Source: Lentisphaerota bacterium
GTDB taxonomy: Bacteria > Verrucomicrobiota > Kiritimatiellia > JAAZAB01
DNA: 16,705 bases
Direction of reading: 5' to 3'
Assembly: GCA_020201415.1 (NCBI GenBank)
Contig: JAIVGW010000219.1
Span: forward strand, 1 to 16,705
A model generated the notes under the pieces. It was not told the DNA's origin and searched no databases. It saw only the letters and a list, made by a program, of their open reading frames with translations. Both the position numbers and the translations under genes were made by a program. Of this stretch, positions 1 through 5,765 are shown piece by piece; the first letter of the stretch is position 1; every line of letters begins with the position of its first letter.

Positions 1-933
1 TTCTACACCAGCCTGAAGGAAATGCTGCGCAAGGAGCCGCGCCTGCAGGCGGTCAGCATTTGCACTCCCTCCGGCCTGCATTACCGGGGTGCCCTGGAAG
101 CCGCGCGCGCCGGTCGGCATGTGTTGAGCGAGAAACCGCTGGACATCACTCTGGACCACATGGACCGGATGATTGAAGGATGCGACAAGGCCGGTGTCAA
201 ACTCGGCTGCATTTTCCAGAAGCGCACCACCGTTTCCAGCCTGCTGGCCAAAAAGGCGCTGCAGAAAAAAATGCTGGGCAAACTGCTGCTCGGCGATTGC
301 AGCCAGAAATATTACCGCTCCCCGGCCTATTATCGCACGGCCGACTGGCGCGGCACCTGGAAGCTCGATGGTGGTGGCGCGCTGATGAACCAGGCCGTGC
401 ATGGCATTGATCTGCTGCTGTGGCTGATGGGCGATGTCGAAAGCGTCTTCACCTATTCCGGAACACTGGTGCGCAAGATCGAGGTGGAGGACACATCCAT
501 TTCCGTCGTCCGGTTCAAAAGCGGCGCCTTCGGCAACATCATCGGCACTACTTCCGTCGTTCCCGGCCAGGGCTGCCGGACTGAAATCCACGGCGAACGC
601 GGCACGATCAAACTGCTGGAGGACGGCGAATTGTTCTGCCGGATCGGCAAGGAAGTCAAGGGCGTGCACAAGCATGAGGAAGTTGATCTGCACAAGGTGC
701 TGGGCGGCAAGAAGGTTGCCGTCAAGACCAAAAAAGGGCCCACGGTCGCCAGCGACAACACCGCGCTGGAGCTCGGCGGCCATGCCAAACAGGTGCAGGA
801 TTTCTGCGAGGCCATCAAGCGCAATCGTAATCCCATGATCACCGGGCCGGACGCCCGCCGGGCCGTGGAATTGATCCTGGCGATCTATAAGTCCTGGAAG
901 ACCCGCAAGGAAGTCAAACTGCCGCTGAAATGA
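1..933 (+). CDS. Gfo/Idh/MocA family NAD(P)-dependent oxidoreductase (5' partial)
   Basis: The reading frame is open from base 1, so the N-terminus, including the Rossmann GxGxxG loop, lies outside the window and the first ATG seen (22) is probably internal. What remains has the family's end of the nucleotide-binding domain, with TPSGLH followed by the SEKPL motif (Lys at about residue 45 of the visible part), and then the alpha/beta C-terminal domain with GGGALMNQAVHGIDLLLWLMG, whose His and Asp are typical active-site positions. The family oxidises or reduces sugars, inositols and related polyols with NAD(P)(H), usually in the cytoplasm. The substrate cannot be read from the sequence. The gene converges on the DUF1638 gene with only 9 bases between stop codons and no room for a separate terminator. 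Family call is firm; function beyond that is open. Confidence 0.9.
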   Translation, partial: FYTSLKEMLRKEPRLQAVSICTPSGLHYRGALEAARAGRHVLSEKPLDITLDHMDRMIEGCDKAGVKLGCIFQKRTTVSSLLAKKALQKKMLGKLLLGDCSQKYYRSPAYYRTADWRGTWKLDGGGALMNQAVHGIDLLLWLMGDVESVFTYSGTLVRKIEVEDTSISVVRFKSGAFGNIIGTTSVVPGQGCRTEIHGERGTIKLLEDGELFCRIGKEVKGVHKHEEVDLHKVLGGKKVAVKTKKGPTVASDNTALELGGHAKQVQDFCEAIKRNRNPMITGPDARRAVELILAIYKSWKTRKEVKLPLK

Positions 934-942
934 CCGGCCGCC

Positions 943-1704
943 TCACGGCGCCAGCTTCAAGATGCCTGATCCGGCCGGATCAGCCGCGGTGGTCCGGCCG
1001 GCCGGCACAACCAGCATTTCATCATCATCCCAGACACCATCGACCAGGCGCTGCAACAGGCTGTTGTCGCCGGGCATTTCGTCGTATTCCCAGCCGAGTT
1101 CGGCAGCGCACTGCCTGGTAAACCGCCGGTCGGCGGCGGCGGTGACGCTGTTTCCGTCAATATACGCCGCCCGCCGGTAATTGCGCAGCCAGTCGGTCTC
1201 GGCCTGCAGCAGGAATTCCGCGTTCTCGGCTCCGTATCGGGCGATGTAGTCCCGGCGCAGCTTCTCCAGGCGGGCCCGCCCGGGCATGACCGTAGTCTCA
1301 ATCCAGCCGGCACTGTACCAGTAGGTGCCCGGGTGGCCGTCGAAATACTCCTGATAACGCCGGCGTGAACCCAAAAGCAGGGTGATGCAGTCATGCGCAC
1401 GCGGGATCACCAGGGGACAGGCACGCGCCGTGAGCCCGGCGGCCCCGTTGCTGCACAAAGCGTATCCCAGCAGGATGGCATCGTAAGGGTGTTCCGCCGG
1501 CGCCGCGCCGCCGTGTCGGCGCTCCACGACGGGGTCCGTCGGCCGATCAATTTCCTCCTGCAGCGTCCGCTGCAGCACCTCAGGCTGATCGTGCAGACCC
1601 TGCGGCAGCAGGACCACGTCCACCACCTGTGGGGAACCGGCAACAGCGGCATGGATTTCGCGCCGCAGCACATTGCATCCGATCAACTTGTAATGAGCCG
1701 TCAT
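943..1704 (-). CDS. DUF1638 domain-containing protein
   Basis: This 253-residue protein has the DUF1638 pattern: an IGCNVLRREI start, LLGYALCSNG at about 78-87, RAHDCITLLLG at about 102-112, and a YFDGHPGTYWYSAGW stretch at about 120-134. Cys10, Cys84, Cys106 and His104 are possible metal or cofactor ligands, but that is inference. The family has no established biochemical role that I can state with confidence; members often occur near corrinoid-dependent methyltransferase genes, none of which are visible here. The start is supported by a strong GGAGGGG Shine-Dalgarno a few bases upstream of the ATG. It lies 22 bases downstream of the ATP-grasp gene on the same strand, so the two probably form one transcript. 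No signal peptide or membrane segment is seen, so it should be cytoplasmic. Confidence 0.8.
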   Translation of the reverse strand: MTAHYKLIGCNVLRREIHAAVAGSPQVVDVVLLPQGLHDQPEVLQRTLQEEIDRPTDPVVERRHGGAAPAEHPYDAILLGYALCSNGAAGLTARACPLVIPRAHDCITLLLGSRRRYQEYFDGHPGTYWYSAGWIETTVMPGRARLEKLRRDYIARYGAENAEFLLQAETDWLRNYRRAAYIDGNSVTAAADRRFTRQCAAELGWEYDEMPGDNSLLQRLVDGVWDDDEMLVVPAGRTTAADPAGSGILKLAP

Positions 1705-1726
1705 TTTCCCCTCCAGCGCCTGTCGC

Positions 1727-2662
1727 TCAGGCCCTGCCCGCCGGAAGTCTGGTTTCCGGAAACAGATGGTCCAGGAAGCGGACGGCCACGCGTGCGCCTT
1801 CGGGCGGCGATATCGCCAGGTCCGGACTCAGTTCAATCACCCGGTAGTTCCGGCCGGCGGCATCAGCCAGAAAATCCACCCCCAGAATCGGGACGCCGAG
1901 CAGCCGCGCAATACGCCGGGCCGCCTGGACCAGCCCGCGCGGCGCCCTGTCGGTAACGTCCAGCACTTCGCCGCCGGTATGGTAGTTAGTGGTCAACCGC
2001 ACCTGAGCGCGTTGGCCGCCGGCCGGCACGGCATCGTAACGCCAGCCCAGACACGCCAGATTGCGGGCGGTTTCCGCATCCAGCGGAATCCGGCAACTGG
2101 CATCCACCTGGCGCATGGCGTAATTCTTGCGAATGATCAGGCGGCGGATGTTATCACGGCCATTACCCAAGACGTGAGCCGGACGCCGCTCAATGGCCGC
2201 CACATACCGCCCCCCCACCACGATCACCCGGAAATCAATCCCGACCACAAACTCCTCCAGCACCAAGTCCTCGCCGTACTTCCGCGCGCGCCTCACGGCC
2301 CGAGTCAATTCCGCCTCAGTCTTCACCGCCACGGACACGCCGCGGCCGCCCCACTCGCGGCAGGGCTTGACTACCAGGCTACCGGTCTGACGTAGAAATT
2401 CGCGGGCGGCAGCCATATTTGTGTACTTGATCTGATGCGGCACCGGCAGACCGTGCCGGCGCAGGAAGCCATTGGCCAGATGCTTGTCCTGGGCCAGATG
2501 AAAGGTCACGGCTCCGACCTGATCGGTCAGGGCATTATAACAGCGCACCCGCCGGCCGGCATGCTTCAGCACGAAGATCGGCGTCTGTGCGTCGATGACA
2601 TCAATGCGAATGCCGCGGCGACGGGCCTCGTCCGTGATGGTCGTGGTATAAACACTGTGCAT
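1727..2662 (-). CDS. ATP-grasp ligase, NAGGN-synthetase/cyanophycin-synthetase type
   Basis: A 311-residue stand-alone ATP-grasp protein. Visible landmarks are Lys60 (QDKH), the ATP-binding LVVKPCREWGGRGVSV (Lys99), LEEFVVGIDFRVIVVGG, AIERRPAHVLGNGRDNIRRL, the loop TTNYHTGGEVLDVTD (224-238) and GVDF (Asp263). The order and wording match the ATP-grasp half of N-acetylglutaminylglutamine synthetase and, less closely, cyanophycin synthetase, which join amino acids through an acyl-phosphate. The GNAT half fused to it in N-acetylglutaminylglutamine synthetase is absent. At the usual E-x-N metal site the protein reads ELS (277-279), so the Asn is Ser. There is no Shine-Dalgarno; an in-frame stop lies 12 codons upstream, so the ATG at 2662 is the only good start, and a promoter directly upstream suggests a leaderless message. 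DUF1638 follows after 22 bases. Confidence 0.75.
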   Translation of the reverse strand: MHSVYTTTITDEARRRGIRIDVIDAQTPIFVLKHAGRRVRCYNALTDQVGAVTFHLAQDKHLANGFLRRHGLPVPHQIKYTNMAAAREFLRQTGSLVVKPCREWGGRGVSVAVKTEAELTRAVRRARKYGEDLVLEEFVVGIDFRVIVVGGRYVAAIERRPAHVLGNGRDNIRRLIIRKNYAMRQVDASCRIPLDAETARNLACLGWRYDAVPAGGQRAQVRLTTNYHTGGEVLDVTDRAPRGLVQAARRIARLLGVPILGVDFLADAAGRNYRVIELSPDLAISPPEGARVAVRFLDHLFPETRLPAGRA

Positions 2663-2670
2663 GGGAGCGC

Positions 2671-2699
2671 ATGATGGTACCGGACCGACGGCGTGTCAA
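2671..2699 (-). promoter_or_regulatory. Sigma70-type promoter for the ATP-grasp/DUF1638 operon
   Basis: On the minus strand a perfect -35 TTGACA (2699-2694) is followed after 17 bases by CATCAT (2676-2671; 4 of 6 matches to TATAAT). Only 8 bases separate the -10 box from the ATG at 2662, so transcription would begin at or beside the start codon. This agrees with the missing Shine-Dalgarno and implies a leaderless mRNA. It is a pattern match only; the TSS is not measured. Confidence 0.55.
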
Positions 2700-2801
2700 G
2701 CCTAACCCGCGCGCCGGGCGTATGAAGGTTCAGAATAAAATTACCACGGCCGAGTCCACAATCCACATCCTAGTCAGCTTTATACTGCATGCGGATAGAC
2801 G

Positions 2802-2858
2802 ATGATTTTCTACTTTCATCCTCATGCTGATACCGAATTGGATGAAGCTATTCGTTAG
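2802..2858 (+). pseudogene. N-terminal remnant of a RelE/ParE-family toxin
   Basis: An ATG at 2802 opens an 18-codon frame reading MIFYFHPHADTELDEAIR before a TAG. This is the first strand and helix of many RelE/ParE toxins, whose N-termini commonly read like FHPEAxxELDEAIxYYE. The frame breaks exactly where the tyrosine pair should follow, and the signal peptidase pseudogene begins 9 bases later, so the rest of the toxin was deleted. A 27-codon frame (2722-2805) overlaps its start by ATGA, as an antitoxin would, but its sequence is not recognisable. The match is short, so the call is tentative. Confidence 0.4.
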
Positions 2859-2867
2859 CTTCATGAG

Positions 2868-3229
2868 ATGAACGAGAAACCACCATATCGCAAGTGGGTT
2901 GGCGTGGTGCTGGGCTTCCTGCTCCACGGCTCTGCGCAATTCCTTTCCGGCAGGCGTGCCACCGGTCTGAAGTGGTACTTTGGCCTATTCGCCTGCGGCG
3001 TTGTCGCCGTTGCGCTTGTCGCTACGCCGGCTTTCAGATTGCCGGACATTTCTCCAGCGCTGACGACGAACTTACCCTTGGCCCGGATGAGTGCTTCGTT
3101 CTTGGCGACAACACCCGAAACAGTCGCGACAGCCGGTACTGGAACAATGTACCGGGAAAGAACATCATCGGCAGAGCAACACGAATCTACTGGCCCTTCA
3201 CCAGAATCAACGGACTCGAAGGAAGATGA
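2868..3229 (+). pseudogene. lepB: Signal peptidase I pseudogene with internal deletion and frameshift
   Basis: Two pieces of one signal peptidase I lie in different frames. The N-terminal piece (2868 to about 3037) has a basic start, then LGFLLHGSAQFLSGRR and the hydrophobic run CGVVAVALVA. The C-terminal piece (about 3032-3229) contains LGPDECFVLGDNTRNSRDSR, which is the conserved box with GDN and SxDSR near the C-terminus, then IIGRATRIYWPF and a natural end LEGR plus stop. The junction lies near 3030-3040 and shifts the frame by -1. The middle of the enzyme, holding the catalytic Ser and Lys boxes, is missing, so no active peptidase can be made. Signal peptidase I normally cleaves Sec signal peptides at the outer face of the cytoplasmic membrane; an intact copy should exist elsewhere. 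No convincing Shine-Dalgarno precedes the ATG. Confidence 0.75.
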
Positions 3230-3358
3230 GAGAAGCTAACAAGAACATCGACTCGTACGTTTCAAATAGCGCCGCTCCGCGTCACGGTCTGGCCGGTCAT
3301 GTTGATCGTTCGGAAGAAAAAAGAAGACAGATAAGACTGGCATCTTTCGGACCGATTT

Positions 3359-3430
3359 CCCGGGACCGCCAGGCTCCTGCCTGGCTCTGCCACGGTAGAT
3401 AATGCCAGGCTGGAGCCTGGCGGTCCCGGG
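3359..3430. repeat. REPIN-like double palindrome
   Basis: Two 27-base arms, 3359-3385 and 3404-3430, are reverse complements with a single mismatch (T3378 opposite T3411) around an 18-base loop. Each arm also holds its own smaller palindrome; the right arm core is GCCAGGCTGGAGCCTGGC and the left arm core is GCCAGGCTCCTGCCTGGC. Two REP-like hairpins in inverted orientation are the architecture of a REPIN, normally mobilised by a RAYT transposase encoded elsewhere. No transposase or target-site duplication is visible here. It sits in non-coding debris between two pseudogenes. A bidirectional terminator is the alternative, but there is no T-run after either arm. Confidence 0.75.
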
Positions 3431-3525
3431 GCATGGCAGTGATCTATTCTGGCCGTATACGACGAGACAAATTCCGAACAACACATCGGAGGGTATTTGT
3501 CGCTAGCGCGCCGAATCCTCACGCT

Positions 3526-3561
3526 GACCGTTGGGTGCAGAAAATTAAAGCGCAAACGGTC
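3526..3561. promoter_or_regulatory. Inverted repeat before the antitoxin remnant, possible operator
   Basis: GACCGTT (3526-3532) and AACGGTC (3555-3561) form a 7-base inverted repeat, with a 22-base centre, ending 4 bases before the ATG of the antitoxin remnant. Toxin-antitoxin operons are commonly autorepressed through palindromes in this position, so it may be a relict operator. The position is the main support. Confidence 0.3.
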
Positions 3562-3565
3562 GAGC

Positions 3566-3673
3566 ATGAGAGTAGCTTTACAATATCTTGAGATACTGCC
3601 TGTTCCTGAACGAGTCCAGATCGTTGAGGATCTATGGGGAAGTATTGCCCGAAGCAAAATCCGAAGTCGCTGA
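3566..3673 (+). pseudogene. Truncated addiction-module antitoxin
   Basis: The 35-codon frame from ATG 3566 reads MRVALQYLEILPVPERVQIV and continues EDLWGSIARS before running into unrelated codons and a TGA at 3671-3673. This is the N-terminal half of the addiction-module antitoxin family (TIGR02574 type), where an L-x-x-LP-x-x-ER-x-x-x-VEDLWDSI segment is followed by about 40 more residues. The second half is missing and the frame passes straight into a ParE-like sequence in another frame, so one deletion removed the end of the antitoxin and the start of the toxin. It cannot be a working antitoxin. Confidence 0.6.
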
Positions 3674-3860
3674 TGCATATCTTTGCTATGAGGATCAGTG
3701 TCTTGGTCTAGGAATGGATTTTCTCCGTTGCGTTGAGATGACACTTCTTTTTATCCAGCGTAAAGGCATCTTGAACAGCTACAATCTTGAACAGCGACAA
3801 TTGACAATCACCACGGCATCATGCACAATGCCTGAACCGGTCAAATATGCCGACGAATAA
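3645..3860 (+). pseudogene. RelE/ParE-family toxin remnant
   Basis: In a frame shifted from the antitoxin, codons from 3645 read LPEAKSEVADAYLCYEDQ, then GLGMDFLRCVEMTLLFIQRKG. This is the N-terminal alpha-helical hairpin of ParE toxins (typically PEAExEVxEAYxWYExQxPGLGxxFLxxVExxLxxIxRxP). After about residue 41 the family sequence stops and the frame runs through unrelated codons to a TAA at 3858-3860. The C-terminal sheet is missing, so the toxin should be inactive. A perfect 12-base direct repeat, ATCTTGAACAGC (3768-3779 and 3784-3795), sits at the point where similarity ends and may mark a deletion endpoint. Confidence 0.6.
3801..3829 (+). promoter_or_regulatory. Promoter for the aldolase/AKR/NagA-like operon
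   Basis: TTGACA (3801-3806), a 17-base spacer and CACAAT (3824-3829; 4 of 6 matches to TATAAT) point toward the aldolase gene, predicting a start near 3836 and a leader of about 50 bases containing the AAAAAGGG ribosome binding site. It lies inside the tail of the toxin remnant frame, so the present operon promoter arose in or was carried by the pseudogene debris. Pattern match only. Confidence 0.5.
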
Positions 3861-3886
3861 TCCTCCTTTTCAAAAAGGGAAAAGCC

Positions 3887-4708
3887 ATGATGATGCGACC
3901 GAGTCGGGTGCTGAAAAAATTGCGGGCGGGTGAAATAGTGCGATGTTTCAAGGGGAATCTGGCCGATGCACGGGTGGCGGATATCGTCGGCAGCACCGGC
4001 TTCGACTGCATCTGGCTCGACATGGAACATGTGCCGAACGACTGGCACGTGATCGAGGCCGGCATATGGGCCGCAAGCGGCCATGACATGGATGTGCTGG
4101 TGCGCGTGGCGCGCGGCGGTTACAGCGACTACATCCGGCCACTCGAACTGGATGCCGCGGGCATCATGGTGCCGCATATCATGAGCCTGGAGGATGCCCG
4201 CCAGGTCGTGCGCATGACCCGCTTCCATCCCATAGGCCGCCGACCGATAGACGGCGGAAACGCCGATGGCGCATTCTGCGGGATTGATCTGCCGGATTAC
4301 ATTGAACAGGCCAACCGCGAGCGGTTCGTCGTGGTACAGATCGAAGATCCGGAACCCATGGAGGAGCTGGACGCCATCGCCGCCCTGCCGGGCATTGACA
4401 TGCTGTTTTTCGGGCCGGGCGATTTCAGCCAGGGCATCGGCGCCCCGGGTAATTTCCAACATCCGCGTCTGCTGGAAGCGCGACAGCGGGTGGCGCAAGC
4501 GGCCCGGGAACACGGCAAGTTTGCCGGCACCACCGGCAGCTCCGCGACTTTCTCCGATTTGATCAACCTGGGTTACCAGTTTATCAACATCGGCGCCGAT
4601 GTGGTCGGTCTGGGACAATATTGCCGGAAATTACTGGCTGACACCGCCGCTAGCGCGGCGGCGCCCGCGCCCACAGCCCCGGCCCAGGGCGTATACAATG
4701 CCAATTAA
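3887..4708 (+). CDS. HpcH/HpaI family aldolase
   Basis: A 273-residue TIM-barrel aldolase of the HpcH/HpaI/citrate lyase family, which reversibly cleaves 2-keto-3-deoxy or 4-hydroxy-2-oxo acids to pyruvate (or an analogue) and an aldehyde using a divalent metal. Family landmarks are FDCIWLDMEHVPND with the catalytic His48, LVRV with Arg73, AAGIMVPHI, QIEDPEPMEEL with metal ligand Glu153, and FFGPGDFSQGIG with Asp179. The last 25 residues are an Ala/Pro-rich tail beyond the usual domain end. Three consecutive ATG codons could start it; the first (3887) is spaced suitably from AAAAAGGGAAAAG. It is the first gene of a same-strand run with the aldo/keto reductase (49 bases away) and the NagA-like gene. 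The exact substrate cannot be assigned. Confidence 0.88.
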   Translation: MMMRPSRVLKKLRAGEIVRCFKGNLADARVADIVGSTGFDCIWLDMEHVPNDWHVIEAGIWAASGHDMDVLVRVARGGYSDYIRPLELDAAGIMVPHIMSLEDARQVVRMTRFHPIGRRPIDGGNADGAFCGIDLPDYIEQANRERFVVVQIEDPEPMEELDAIAALPGIDMLFFGPGDFSQGIGAPGNFQHPRLLEARQRVAQAAREHGKFAGTTGSSATFSDLINLGYQFINIGADVVGLGQYCRKLLADTAASAAAPAPTAPAQGVYNAN

Positions 4709-4757
4709 CCCACCACTGCGCCGGACGCTTGATGCCGGCGGATAAAACGGTAAAAGG

Positions 4758-5765
4758 ATGACTCAGTCAATTTCATTTGCAGAGCACTACCGCCCCTCGG
4801 CGCTGACGCTGGGCACAGTCCAGTTCGGCATGGAATACGGCATCGCCAACAGCTCCGGCCGGCCCGATCAGCGTACCGTGTGCGACATCCTGGCCTGCGC
4901 CGCCGCCGGCGGGGTAAACTGTCTCGATACGGCGGCGGCTTATGGCGCCAGCGAAGAGGTGCTGGGACGGGCACTGCATGATACTGGTCTGGCGCAAGCC
5001 ATGATTGTGGTGACCAAGGTACAACCCATCCCACCGGATCTGGACGTACATGCGGTTGCGGCATTCATCGAGCAATCGGTGACCCGCTCACTGCAGCAAC
5101 TGCGGCTGGAAACCTTGCCCTTGTGCCTGTTTCACCGCGAACAGGATTACCGGTATCTCGATGAACTTTGCCGGCTGCGCGCACGCGGCCTGGTGCGTTA
5201 CACGGGCGTTTCAGCCGACAGCCTGCCGCAACCGGCCCGGGATATGGCCGCCGCCGGGCGTGTTGATGCTTTGCAACTGCCAATGAATATAATTGATCGC
5301 AGGCATGAACAATCCGGCGTGTTGGATTTGGCGGCGGAACGCGGACTGTGCGTTTTCGTACGCAGCGTTTATCTGCAGGGGCTGCTGCTGATGCCTGAGA
5401 AAAAAGTCATGCCCGCGCTGGCGGACGTGCTGCCCGTGCGCAGGAAATTGCAGCAACTGGCGCAGGAAGCCGGCATGGGCATGGACGAGCTGGCCGTGCG
5501 CTACATTCTGAGCCTCCGCGGTGTTTCATCAGTCATTACCGGAGTGGAAACCGTCGAGCAAATGCGGCGCAACGCCGGTCTTTGCGCCCGGGGCGGTCTG
5601 CCCGCGGACATGCTGGCGGACATCCGGCGCATGGTGCCGGAACTGCCGGAATTCGTCCTGACGCCGAAATTATGGCCCAATGCCGCCCATTACCGGCAAC
5701 AGGCCGCCGGCCGGCAATTGAATCAAGATACAAGCGATATTCCCAAGGAGCAAAGTCATGAGTGA
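4758..5765 (+). CDS. Aldo/keto reductase
   Basis: A 335-residue aldo/keto reductase, an NAD(P)H-dependent TIM-barrel enzyme interconverting carbonyls and alcohols. It opens with LTLGTVQFGMEYGIAN and keeps the tetrad Asp57 and Tyr62 (CLDTAAAYGASEE), Lys87 (VVTKV) and His126 (LCLFHRE). The end of the barrel reads RYILSLRGVSSVITGVET, a typical cofactor-binding segment. It belongs with the Tas/YajO-like bacterial group rather than the small monomeric reductases. The only purine-rich motif, AAAAGG, abuts the ATG with no spacer, an unusual arrangement, so initiation may depend on translation of the upstream gene. A 6-base-stem hairpin (4719-4740) lies in the gap. Its stop overlaps the next start by 8 bases. 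Confidence 0.87.
   Translation: MTQSISFAEHYRPSALTLGTVQFGMEYGIANSSGRPDQRTVCDILACAAAGGVNCLDTAAAYGASEEVLGRALHDTGLAQAMIVVTKVQPIPPDLDVHAVAAFIEQSVTRSLQQLRLETLPLCLFHREQDYRYLDELCRLRARGLVRYTGVSADSLPQPARDMAAAGRVDALQLPMNIIDRRHEQSGVLDLAAERGLCVFVRSVYLQGLLLMPEKKVMPALADVLPVRRKLQQLAQEAGMGMDELAVRYILSLRGVSSVITGVETVEQMRRNAGLCARGGLPADMLADIRRMVPELPEFVLTPKLWPNAAHYRQQAAGRQLNQDTSDIPKEQSHE

Noticed and set aside
3262..3744. A 160-codon minus-strand frame across the palindrome and toxin debris
   Set aside because: It runs through the REPIN-like repeat and has no domain similarity; the plus strand holds the recognisable remnants.
4719..4740. Hairpin CGCCGG/CCGGCG between the aldolase and the reductase genes
   Set aside because: Six-base stem with a 10-base loop and no T-run; too weak for a terminator, and it lies inside an apparent operon.
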